This document shows, one piece after another, positions 15,803 to 23,380 of a DNA stretch of 36,589 nucleotides. Source of the DNA: Ardenticatenaceae bacterium (GTDB lineage: Bacteria > Chloroflexota > Anaerolineae > Promineifilales > Promineifilaceae); assembly GCA_020634215.1 (NCBI GenBank), contig JACKCD010000058.1, positions 1 to 36,589 of the forward strand, read 5' to 3'. Below the pieces are notes generated by a model. The model worked only from the letters and a program-made list of their open reading frames with translations, did not search any database and was not told the origin of the DNA. How positions within the stretch are numbered: the stretch's first letter is position 1; every line of letters begins with the position of its first letter. The position numbers and the translations under genes were made by a program.

Positions 15803-18477
15803 TATTTGACCTCCTTTAGGCCAGTGACAACATCATGCGGGGTAATGGGGGTAGACAACGGCCGCCAGCCCGTGGCGTGGAAAACGGCATTGCTCACCGA
15901 GGCTGCCACCCCAATGGTGGCTAATTCTGATAGCCCAATCCCTTGCCCGCGTACTTCCTCAAACCCTTTTTCGTCATAATGAAGGTGGATGTTGGGGGTG
16001 TCGCCCAAACCGGGAATGCGGTAATCGTTCAAATTGCTGCTGAGGGTATGGCCTGTTTGCTGGTCATACACTTTTTCCTCATAGAGCGCGTAGCCTAGCC
16101 CCTGAATGACACCACTGTACATTTGGCTGTTAGCCAGGTCGCGCACAAAGATTCTGCCGACAGCAATGCCGGACCAAACGTTAAGCGGCCTAATTTTGCC
16201 TAAGCGCGTATCCACTTCGACTTCGGTGACAATGGCTGAATGACCAATTCGCATTCCAATGCCTGGGGGAACGTTGATGCGGAGACCCAACAAGCCGCGC
16301 TCGTTGCCCCGTTTGTCGCTGGCGCTAAAGGGGGCGGCCACGGCCAAAATATCTGCCCAGGGTGTGAAGCCGTTGCTGTGGTTGACCCCGCCTTTAACGG
16401 CCGTTACCTGCTTCAACCCCATCTTGTTAGCGGCTTCCTGAATAAGATGCCCCATCACTTGTTCGGTCGCAGCATAGGTCGTGGGGTACACAGAGGTCGT
16501 GACCTGACTGCCGCCAGCAATCGGGCCGTGTGGTCGGTCGGCGTTGCCGATGTCCAGCATCAGCGTATGGGGGTCAATGCCCATAACATCCACCACGGCT
16601 TGGGCGATGGAGGAGCGGGTGCCATTGCCAATATCCTGCGTGGCACAGCTAACTTTGATCCCCTCGGGCGAGGAGCTGACGATGACTTCGGTGTTGGGGT
16701 TGTAGATGAACAGCCATTGGGCCATGGCGAGACCAAGACCGCGTTTAAAACGGCCGTTTTCCCCATTCACCTTCCCCCTTTCGCGCCACGCCGGAATCGT
16801 CTCCACCCAGTCGAGCAACCGGTTTTTGATTGCATGATCAGGATCCCACCGGCGGCGAATGGTCACAGGATCGAGGTTTTGTTTGTAAGCCGCCTCGTCA
16901 ATCGCCTGCTCAATGGCCCAGCGTTGGGCAGGCGCATCGGGAGCGCGGAAAGGCTTTCCTGGCGGAGTGTTGGTTAGCACCGAATAATCCTGCAAGTCGC
17001 GGTAAATAGAGCGTGGAGCCATCAGGGAATACATGGAAGCAGCCGATGAGCCATTGGCAACGCCACCGTCGCCATAGGCGTGCATTTTGATAGCGTCCGG
17101 TGTGCCGTCGGCTTGGGTTTTAACGGCCGTTTGGCTCACCACCCCCGGCCGCAAACTGGTATAAGCGAGGTCTTCTAAGCGGCTGGCGACCACACGGACG
17201 GCCTGATTGGCCTGACGCGCCAAAATGATGGCCGCTTTTATCTCCTCATACAACCCCTGTTTGCCGCCAAAGCCACCACCAATATAATGACTTTCCAATG
17301 TCACCTGTGCTTTATCCAAATCAAAATGCTCTGCAATCGCTGCCCGCAATGGTGTAATACCCTGAGTAGAAGCAAAAACATGCACTGCCTGCGGCCCATT
17401 CCACTTAGCCACGGCCGCATGAGGTTCCAACGCCGTGTGTACCTGTTGGGCGTTGCGATAGGTGTGTTCCACGACGTTTTGTGGGGCGTTGCTCTGTGCT
17501 TCTTCAATGCGCCGGTCTGCCGCACCAGCCCGTCGGGAAGTCACCAGCCCCATTCGCACCCGACCCACATTGTTTTCCCAAGCATAAGGGAAGGTGCTGC
17601 CTTCGGCCGCTGTGGGCATCTTCTCTTTGCCTTCGGGGAAAACGGCTGGTGCATCTGCTGCCATCGCCTGCGCGATGTTAAGGGCAGCGGGCAATAGGTC
17701 ATAATCCACCTTGATGAGCTTGAGCGCGGCCTCAGCCGTGCGCTCATCCACCGCCGCAACACCCGCAACTGGCTGACCAACATAGTGGACGTGTGTTTTT
17801 CCTTCCAGCAAATCGGCTACTGCCATTACGCCCTCAAGGGCTTGCGCTGCGGAAAAATCAACAGCCTTCACGCGGGCGTTGGGATGGGCAGAACGCAAAA
17901 TTTTGCCTTCAAGTTGGCTGGGGAACTGCACATCAACGGTGTATTTGGCTTCGCCCGTCACTTTCGCCAGGGCATCCACGCGGGGCGCAACCAGTTCGGC
18001 TACGTCATCAAACTCCCCGGCACATGCTTGGGCGATGGCGGCATAAATGCCTACATAGGCAGCGCAGCGGCACAGATGCCCACCCATGGCAACGGCGATT
18101 TCGTGCGGTAACGGCCGTTTCTTCCCCTGTTTCGCTCGCCACGCATCATAAAAAGCAATCCCTTCATTGATAAAGCCGGGCGTGCAAAAGCCACATTGCA
18201 AACCATCATTCGCCATGAAAGCGCGTTGGACGGGATGGAGGTTAGAACGGCCGTATTCCTCAATCGTCCGTACATCCTTGCCTTCTAACTGCGTGGCTGG
18301 CAAAAGGCAACTGCACTTCGGCACACCATCCACCCGCACCGTGCAAGCCCCGCAAATGCCGCCCCCGCAGGCCAGCTTTGTCCCCGTCAGCCCCGCCCGC
18401 TCCCGAATCACTTCGAGCGCGGTTTCATCATGGCGCGGTTCAAATGCCAATGGCTGTCCATTGATTGTCGTTTGCAT
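15802..18477 (-). CDS. Molybdenum hydroxylase: fused 2Fe-2S and molybdopterin-binding subunit
   Basis: An 891-residue fusion of two subunits normally encoded separately in the PaoABC/Xdh family. Residues 1-155 bind two 2Fe-2S clusters: C37, C42, C45, C57 (plant-type) and C95, C98, C136, C138. From about 165 to the end is the molybdopterin cytosine dinucleotide subunit, with GGGFGGKQG in the cofactor region and near the C-terminus GLSELATIGVAAS, whose Glu aligns with the catalytic Glu of GLGE in YagR/PaoC. Order Fe-S, Mo, FAD fits an aldehyde or N-heterocycle hydroxylase; the substrate is not readable from sequence. No signal peptide is visible, so it is cytoplasmic, unlike PaoABC. AAGGAG precedes the ATG, and a TetR-type site lies 28-43 bp upstream. 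Confidence 0.92.
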   Translation of the reverse strand: MQTTINGQPLAFEPRHDETALEVIRERAGLTGTKLACGGGICGACTVRVDGVPKCSCLLPATQLEGKDVRTIEEYGRSNLHPVQRAFMANDGLQCGFCTPGFINEGIAFYDAWRAKQGKKRPLPHEIAVAMGGHLCRCAAYVGIYAAIAQACAGEFDDVAELVAPRVDALAKVTGEAKYTVDVQFPSQLEGKILRSAHPNARVKAVDFSAAQALEGVMAVADLLEGKTHVHYVGQPVAGVAAVDERTAEAALKLIKVDYDLLPAALNIAQAMAADAPAVFPEGKEKMPTAAEGSTFPYAWENNVGRVRMGLVTSRRAGAADRRIEEAQSNAPQNVVEHTYRNAQQVHTALEPHAAVAKWNGPQAVHVFASTQGITPLRAAIAEHFDLDKAQVTLESHYIGGGFGGKQGLYEEIKAAIILARQANQAVRVVASRLEDLAYTSLRPGVVSQTAVKTQADGTPDAIKMHAYGDGGVANGSSAASMYSLMAPRSIYRDLQDYSVLTNTPPGKPFRAPDAPAQRWAIEQAIDEAAYKQNLDPVTIRRRWDPDHAIKNRLLDWVETIPAWRERGKVNGENGRFKRGLGLAMAQWLFIYNPNTEVIVSSSPEGIKVSCATQDIGNGTRSSIAQAVVDVMGIDPHTLMLDIGNADRPHGPIAGGSQVTTSVYPTTYAATEQVMGHLIQEAANKMGLKQVTAVKGGVNHSNGFTPWADILAVAAPFSASDKRGNERGLLGLRINVPPGIGMRIGHSAIVTEVEVDTRLGKIRPLNVWSGIAVGRIFVRDLANSQMYSGVIQGLGYALYEEKVYDQQTGHTLSSNLNDYRIPGLGDTPNIHLHYDEKGFEEVRGQGIGLSELATIGVAASVSNAVFHATGWRPLSTPITPHDVVTGLKEVK

Positions 18478-18504
18478 ATCGTTTCTCCTTTTTCGAGTAA
18501 AGAG

Positions 18505-18520
18505 TGATTAGTCAGTCAAT
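18505..18520. promoter_or_regulatory. TetR-type operator, site 2 (before the molybdenum hydroxylase)
   Basis: TGATT-AGTC-AGTCA followed by AT has the same half-sites and 4-bp centre as the site beside the tetR gene at 19122-19139. It lies between the tetR stop and the start of the large subunit, where it would block transcription into the enzyme genes. Confidence 0.6.
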
Positions 18521-18535
18521 TAAACGCAAAAAATT

Positions 18536-19102
18536 TTACGCGGAAATGCTTTTCCAAAGGATCTCAAATCCTTGGGTGATGTGGCGGGTGAGGGGCATAT
18601 CGGTTAGTTGCTGCTCGGTGGCATAAAAAACGGCCGTTTCCAACTGGGCATAAAAAACCTGTGCCAAATAGTTAGGGGGCGCGTCCACTAAAATGCCGTC
18701 AGCAATGCCCTGCACAATCATGTCAAAGGCAAAGGCCAACTCTGCCTCCTGGCTTTGCTGCATCTCTTGGCTCACCAGATTGGACAATTTTAGCTGGTTC
18801 ATGAGCCGGTAGCGCACGGGAAAGCGAATACCCCAATCAATATGGCGAAACCAGATATGTTCGGCGCGATCTTTCAACGTACCATTTTGTGGGTATCCGA
18901 CCATCAAGTGGCCCATCCACTCTTGTTTAAGCTGCTTATACACAGCATCAATCAGCACATCTTTGGATTCAAAATAGTTAAACAGCGTCCCCGTAGCCAC
19001 GCCAGCGTGCTTGGCAATGCGGGATGTTGGCGTGTTCCAAAACCCTTCTTTGGCAAAAAGGTCTATGGAGGCTTCGATAAGTTGCTTTTCCTTTTCGTTC
19101 AT
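18536..19102 (-). CDS. TetR-family transcriptional regulator
   Basis: A 188-residue repressor. The N-terminal helix-turn-helix is clear: IEASIDLFAKEGFWNTPTSRIAKHAGVATGTLFNYFESKDVLIDAVY (given here only as a landmark) spans about residues 9-55, with recognition around ATGTLFNYF. The ligand domain is unlike any I can name. ATG 19102 is preferred to 19114 because a -10 (TATGGT, complement of 19110-19115) would cover 19114; with -35 TTGACT inside the operator and a 17-bp spacer, the message would be nearly leaderless. It faces the SDR/acyl-CoA operon and runs into the hydroxylase operon, so it probably controls both with an acyl-CoA or the hydroxylase substrate as ligand. Confidence 0.9.
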   Translation of the reverse strand: MNEKEKQLIEASIDLFAKEGFWNTPTSRIAKHAGVATGTLFNYFESKDVLIDAVYKQLKQEWMGHLMVGYPQNGTLKDRAEHIWFRHIDWGIRFPVRYRLMNQLKLSNLVSQEMQQSQEAELAFAFDMIVQGIADGILVDAPPNYLAQVFYAQLETAVFYATEQQLTDMPLTRHITQGFEILWKSISA

Positions 19103-19121
19103 GAGATAGACCATAGCATAG

Positions 19122-19139
19122 ATTGACTAATCAGTCAAT
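19122..19139. promoter_or_regulatory. TetR-type operator, site 1 (tetR/SDR divergent region)
   Basis: ATTGACT-AATC-AGTCAAT is an inverted repeat with perfect 7-bp arms around a 4-bp centre, typical in size for TetR-family operators. It overlaps the proposed -35 of the tetR gene, giving autoregulation, and lies about 40 bp upstream of the -35 of the divergent SDR gene. Confidence 0.7.
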
Positions 19140-19178
19140 TACTTCATGCCAAATTGTCACTTTTCCCTTAACTGTCAG

Positions 19179-19207
19179 TTGCTAAATTTGCCCCTGCGGT
19201 TTATAAC
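19179..19207 (+). promoter_or_regulatory. Promoter of the acyl-CoA catabolic genes
   Basis: TTGCTA (19179-19184), a 17-bp spacer and TATAAC (19202-19207) form a reasonable sigma-70 promoter 65 bp before the SDR start. Confidence 0.5.
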
Positions 19208-19271
19208 TGGCCTGCATTAATTGTGCGCGTTTGCATTTCGCAAATGCACCAGATCCACGAGAGGAAAAAAC

Positions 19272-20051
19272 ATGCAGCCCAATTTTGATCTTACAGGCAA
19301 GGTTGCCCTCATTACCGGCGCATCACGGGGTATCGGCCAGGCCATTGCTGAAACCTACGCCGCTGCGGGTGCTAAGGTGGTGCTTGCCAGCCGCAAGCAA
19401 AGCAGCCTTGATGGCGTAGCCGACGTGATTCGCCGCAACGGGGGTGAGGCCCTAGCTGTGGCCGCCCACACCGGCAGCGATATTGCCGTGGCCGAACTGG
19501 TTGACCGTGCTACCGAAGCCTATGGGGGTATTGACATTGTGGTGAACAATGCCGCCACCAATCCCCATTTTGGCCCCATCCTCACCGCTGAAGACAGCCA
19601 CTGGCAAAAGATTATGGATGTCAACGTGATGGGGTATTTTCGCGTGGCGAAGGCGTGTGCGGCCAGTATGAAAGCGCGAGGTGGTGGCAAAATCATCAAC
19701 ATGGCGTCGGTGGCGGGCAAAACACCTGCGCCAGGTATGGGAATCTATTGTGTAAGCAAAGCGGCCGTTTTGATGTTGACCCAAGTGCTGGCGGTGGAGC
19801 TGGCGGCCGACAATATTCAGGTGAATGTCATTGCCCCTGGCTTTGTCAAAACCCGCTTTAGCCAAGCTATTTGGGATAACCCGCAGCTTAACGAGGCTGT
19901 GGTGCGTTCTATTCCACAAAAGCGGATGGCCGAGGTAGAGGAACTCGCCGGGCTTGCTCTTTACCTGGCTTCGCCGGCTTCCAGCTTTATGACGGGGGCG
20001 ACGCTGGTTATTGATGGTGGGCAGTTGGTCTCAAATGCAATTGGAGCTTGA
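19272..20051 (+). CDS. Classical SDR oxidoreductase (DHRS4-like)
   Basis: A 259-residue NAD(P)-dependent dehydrogenase. ATG 19272 is chosen over the open frame to 19221 because GAGAGGA precedes it and the protein then begins directly with the fold. TGASRGIG is at 15-22, NNAA at 92-95 and the catalytic residues are S146, Y159 and K163 (IYCVSK). The segment VNNAATNPHFGP and the KTRFSQAIWDN stretch resemble vertebrate DHRS4, a peroxisomal carbonyl reductase, but FabG-like 3-hydroxyacyl dehydrogenases are close too. As first gene of the acyl-CoA unit it could oxidise or reduce a keto/hydroxy group of the substrate. Confidence 0.88.
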   Translation: MQPNFDLTGKVALITGASRGIGQAIAETYAAAGAKVVLASRKQSSLDGVADVIRRNGGEALAVAAHTGSDIAVAELVDRATEAYGGIDIVVNNAATNPHFGPILTAEDSHWQKIMDVNVMGYFRVAKACAASMKARGGGKIINMASVAGKTPAPGMGIYCVSKAAVLMLTQVLAVELAADNIQVNVIAPGFVKTRFSQAIWDNPQLNEAVVRSIPQKRMAEVEELAGLALYLASPASSFMTGATLVIDGGQLVSNAIGA

Positions 20052-20053
20052 AT

Positions 20054-20131
20054 CGGTAATCAGTCATCAGTAATCAGTAACCAGTCCTTTGACTGATTAC
20101 TGATTACCGTTTACTGATTACTGATTACTGG
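20054..20131. repeat. Heptad inverted repeat, family A (copy 3)
   Basis: GTAATCA-type 7-mers on the left and TGATTAC-type 7-mers on the right, reaching from just after the SDR stop to 7 bp before the next ATG. There is no room for a normal Shine-Dalgarno after it. Confidence 0.88.
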
Positions 20132-20138
20132 ACAAAAA

Positions 20139-21320
20139 ATGGAACCACAAGTAATAGACAAAGTACTGGATACCATGCGCCAATTTGTGCGCGAGGAAAT
20201 TATTCCACTGGAGGCTGAATTTTTAGCCAAAGGGTTTACGGCAATGCTGCCGAAGCTTCAAGAAAAGCGGGAGATGGTGAAAAAATTGGGCTTTTGGTGT
20301 CCGCAAATCCCGGAAGAGTATGGTGGGATGGGGTTGTCGCTGATGGAGCATGGGCTGGTGAGCGAGGTGCTGGGGCAAACGCCCATCGGTCACTTTGTTT
20401 TTAACTGCCAGGCACCTGATGCGGGCAACATGGAGATTTTGATTGACCACGGCACACCGGAACAAAAGGAAAAGTTTTTGCTGCCGCTGGTGCGGGGGGA
20501 GGTGCGGAGCTGTTTTTCGATGACAGAGCCTGAGCATGCGGGGTCGAATCCGGTGGTGATGAGCACAACGGCCGTTAAAGAAGGCAACAGCTACATCATA
20601 GACGGCCACAAATGGTTCACCAGCGCCGCCGATGGGGCTGCCTTTGCCGTCGTCATGGCCGTCACCGACCCTCATGCCAGCGTTCACCAACGCGCCAGCC
20701 AAATTATTGTTCCCACCGATACCCCCGGCTTTGAGCTGATTCGCAACATATCCGTAATGGGCGAGCCGGGCGATGGCTGGGCCAGCCATGCCGAGGTGCG
20801 CTACAGCGACGTGCGCGTGCCGCAGGAAAATTTGCTGGGGCAGGAAGGCCACGGCTTCGCCATTGCCCAGGAGCGGCTGGGGCCGGGGCGCATTCACCAC
20901 TGTATGCGCTGGCTGGGCATTTGCGAACGCGCTTTTGAATTGATGGTGAAGCAGGCGCTGCTGCGTGAGTTGGGGCCGGGCACCGTGCTGGCCGACAAGC
21001 AAACCATCCAAAACTGGGTGGCCGAAAGCCGCGCCGAGATGAACGCGGCGCGGCTAATGGTGCTGGATGCGGCCAACAAGATTGACAAACAGGGTGTGTA
21101 TGCGAGCCGCAACGAAATTTCGATGATCAAATTTTTTGTCGCTGGTGTGCTGATGCGCGTCCTCGACCGCGCCATTCAGACGCATGGGGCGATGGGGATG
21201 ACCGACGACACGCCGCTGGCGTACTGGTACCGCCATGAACGGGCTTCTCGCATTTATGATGGGCCGGATGAAGTTCATAAGATGGTGGTGGCGCGGCGGA
21301 TTTTTAAGCAATATCGGTAG
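20139..21320 (+). CDS. ACAD10/11-type acyl-CoA dehydrogenase
   Basis: A 393-residue flavoprotein. FAD/substrate motif FSMTEPEHAGSNP is at 126-138, and the C-terminal SRIYDGPDEVHK is the ACAD10/11 version of the catalytic-base loop, with D374 where classical enzymes have Glu. Established work on ACAD10/11 and on the Pseudomonas levulinate (Lva) pathway shows that such enzymes act with a partner kinase: a 4-hydroxyacyl-CoA is phosphorylated and the phosphate is then eliminated to give an enoyl-CoA. Here the kinase is the very next gene, which strongly supports that chemistry. The stop codon TAG is the first triplet of a family E repeat. The start is set by the repeat end and no Shine-Dalgarno is visible. 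Confidence 0.9.
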   Translation: MEPQVIDKVLDTMRQFVREEIIPLEAEFLAKGFTAMLPKLQEKREMVKKLGFWCPQIPEEYGGMGLSLMEHGLVSEVLGQTPIGHFVFNCQAPDAGNMEILIDHGTPEQKEKFLLPLVRGEVRSCFSMTEPEHAGSNPVVMSTTAVKEGNSYIIDGHKWFTSAADGAAFAVVMAVTDPHASVHQRASQIIVPTDTPGFELIRNISVMGEPGDGWASHAEVRYSDVRVPQENLLGQEGHGFAIAQERLGPGRIHHCMRWLGICERAFELMVKQALLRELGPGTVLADKQTIQNWVAESRAEMNAARLMVLDAANKIDKQGVYASRNEISMIKFFVAGVLMRVLDRAIQTHGAMGMTDDTPLAYWYRHERASRIYDGPDEVHKMVVARRIFKQYR

Positions 21321-21379
21321 GGGCGTATTGCATACGCCTTGGATTGGAGATGCATAGGGGCGTATGCAATACGCCCCTA
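21318..21379. repeat. Long inverted repeat, family E
   Basis: Perfect 21-bp arms (21318-21338 and 21359-21379) built on TAGGGGCGTATTGCATACGCC, written here as GGGGCGTATTGCATACGCC. The first three bases are the stop codon of the dehydrogenase; the element ends 10 bp before the kinase ATG. Confidence 0.9.
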
Positions 21380-21389
21380 CAACGGAAAG

Positions 21390-22451
21390 ATGATTCCAAA
21401 CAAAGCCAATGACATCATCGAGGTGCGGCCGGATGAGCGGTTTGATGAGGGGCGGGTGGCGGCGTTTTTGCGGGGGAAGTTGGCGGGGGCAGAACGGCCG
21501 TTAACCGTCCAACAGTTTGGCGGCGGCGCAGCCAACCTCACCTACCTGCTCGACTACGGCAGCCACCAATACGTCCTGCGCCGCCCCCCGCTTGGCCCCG
21601 TCGCCAAATCCGCCCACGACATGGGGCGCGAATATCGGGTGTTGTCGGTGCTGCACCAGCAATTTCCCTACGCTCCCCGCGCCTTTCTCTACAGTGACGA
21701 CGAAAGCCTCATCGGTGCCCCCTTCTTTGTCATGGAGCGTCGTCATGGCGTGGTGGTGCGCCGCACCATCCCCCCCATCTACGCCGACATTCCCGATGCT
21801 CCCCGCCGCATGAGTACGGCACTGGTAGACGCACTGGCCGCGTTTCACGCCGTGGATTACGCCGCGCTGGGGCTGGACGATTTAGGGCGACCCGATGGCT
21901 TTGTCGAACGGCAAATTGAAGGGTGGTACAAGCGGTGGCACGCCGCCAAAACCGAGGATTTGGCCGACATGGATCGCGTCTACGCCTGGCTGCGCGACAA
22001 CGTACCGCCAACCACTGGCTACTCTCTTGTCCACAATGACTATAAGCTCGACAACGTGATGCTGGCGGCCGACGACCCCGGCCAAATGGTTGCCATTTTT
22101 GACTGGGACATGTGTACCCTCGGCGACCCGCTGTGCGATTTAGGGGCACTGCTCTGCTACTGGACAGAGCCGACTGACCCGCCCCATTTCCAGCAAATGG
22201 CGATGATGCCTAAAGGCGATCTGGGCTTTATGACGCGGGCGGAACTGGTGGCGCGGTACGCAGAAAAAAGCGGACGCGCCGTCCACAGCATCAATTTTTA
22301 CCACGCGCTGGGGCTATACCGGCTGGTGGTCATCATCGCCCAAATCTACATTCGCTATGTGCGCGGGCAGACAAAAGACGGCCGTTTTGCCGGCTTCGGG
22401 CAAATGATTCCGCTGATGGCACAGGCGGCCGTAGATGTGGCACAACTGTAG
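21390..22451 (+). CDS. ACAD10/11-type acyl-CoA kinase (APH-like phosphotransferase)
   Basis: A 353-residue kinase-fold protein. The reading frame extends to 21339 but that part is repeat DNA; ATG 21390 gives a proper N-terminus. A glycine-rich loop QQFGGGAANLTYLL is at 41-54, a strand Lys/Arg region follows (YVLRRPP), the catalytic loop is VHNDYKLDN (H215, D217, N222) and the metal-binding IFDWD holds D238. LGDPLCDLG is typical of the APH-like kinase that forms the N-terminal half of human ACAD10 and ACAD11 and of LvaA. It should phosphorylate the hydroxyl of a 4-hydroxyacyl-CoA for the neighbouring dehydrogenase. In mammals kinase and dehydrogenase are one chain, kinase first; here they are separate and in reverse order. 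Confidence 0.9.
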   Translation: MIPNKANDIIEVRPDERFDEGRVAAFLRGKLAGAERPLTVQQFGGGAANLTYLLDYGSHQYVLRRPPLGPVAKSAHDMGREYRVLSVLHQQFPYAPRAFLYSDDESLIGAPFFVMERRHGVVVRRTIPPIYADIPDAPRRMSTALVDALAAFHAVDYAALGLDDLGRPDGFVERQIEGWYKRWHAAKTEDLADMDRVYAWLRDNVPPTTGYSLVHNDYKLDNVMLAADDPGQMVAIFDWDMCTLGDPLCDLGALLCYWTEPTDPPHFQQMAMMPKGDLGFMTRAELVARYAEKSGRAVHSINFYHALGLYRLVVIIAQIYIRYVRGQTKDGRFAGFGQMIPLMAQAAVDVAQL

Positions 22452-22520
22452 TAATCAGTAACCAGTAATCAGTAACCAGTCAAGCCACTGATTACCGATT
22501 ACCGATTACCGATTACCGAT
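22449..22520. repeat. Heptad inverted repeat, family A (copy 4)
   Basis: The cleanest copy: left arm alternates GTAATCA and GTAACCA four times, right arm is four CGATTAC units. It begins at the TAG stop of the kinase gene and ends 5 bp before the next ATG. Confidence 0.9.
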
Positions 22521-22525
22521 CTGAA

Positions 22526-23380
22526 ATGACCTACCAATCTATCTTTCGCCCCAGCCTTTTTGCTGGGCAAACAATCATCGTTACCGGTGGTGGCACCGGG
22601 CTGGGGCGAGCCGCAGCGCATGAATTGGCCTCGCTGGGGGCGCATGTGGTGCTGGTGGCACGCAAGCTAGAAAACCTGGAAAAAGTGCGGGATGAAATTG
22701 TGGCGGCTGGGGGTAGTGCTTCAGCCGTTGTCTGCAACATCCGCCAGGAAGAATCCGTTGTCGCCTTGTTTGACCAGGTGTTGGCCGAAAGGGGCGCGGT
22801 GCATGGCTTGGTCAACAACGGCGGCGGTCAATTTCTTAGCCCGGCAGAAAATATTTCGCTCAAAGGGTGGCACGCCGTGGTGGAAACCAACCTCACTGGC
22901 ACCTTTCTCATGTGCCGCGAAGCGTATAACCGCTGCATGGGGCAGCACGGCGGGGCGATTGTCAACATGCTGATGGACAATGAGCGCGGCTTCCCCGGCA
23001 TGGTGCATTCCGGCGCGGCGCGGGCGGGCATTGAAAACATGACCAAGACGCTGGCGGTGGAATGGGCTAAATCAGGCGTGCGGATCAATGCTGTGGCTCC
23101 TGGTGTGATCAATTCCAGCGGTCTTGACCATTACCCTCCGTGGGTGCAGGCCAGCATTCGTGGCTTTGTGCAAAATATCCCGGCCAAGCGGATGGGGACG
23201 GAGAGCGAGGTGGCCGCCACCATCGTCTTTCTGCTTTCCCCTGCTGCCGCCTATATCACGGGAGTGTCCATCAAAATTGATGGTGCCAGTTCGCTGTGGC
23301 GCAGTAACTGGGAAATTGACGACCACAACAATGCCCCACCGCCCTATGATGGATTTGGTGATGTAGGTCGAGGAGAATAA
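22526..23380 (+). CDS. PECR-type trans-2-enoyl-CoA reductase (SDR)
   Basis: A 284-residue SDR with cofactor motif TGGGTGLGRA near 20-29 and NNGGG (about 95-99). The usual YxxxK active site is replaced by VHSGAARAGIENMTK, the arrangement of human peroxisomal trans-2-enoyl-CoA reductase (PECR), which also has H-[ST]-G-A-A-R. This argues for NADPH-dependent reduction of an enoyl-CoA, the expected product of the kinase/dehydrogenase pair upstream. The C-terminus is about 25 residues longer than usual (NWEIDDHNNAPPP), of unknown meaning. The stop overlaps the start of the molybdoenzyme gene (TAATG). Confidence 0.85.
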   Translation: MTYQSIFRPSLFAGQTIIVTGGGTGLGRAAAHELASLGAHVVLVARKLENLEKVRDEIVAAGGSASAVVCNIRQEESVVALFDQVLAERGAVHGLVNNGGGQFLSPAENISLKGWHAVVETNLTGTFLMCREAYNRCMGQHGGAIVNMLMDNERGFPGMVHSGAARAGIENMTKTLAVEWAKSGVRINAVAPGVINSSGLDHYPPWVQASIRGFVQNIPAKRMGTESEVAATIVFLLSPAAAYITGVSIKIDGASSLWRSNWEIDDHNNAPPPYDGFGDVGRGE

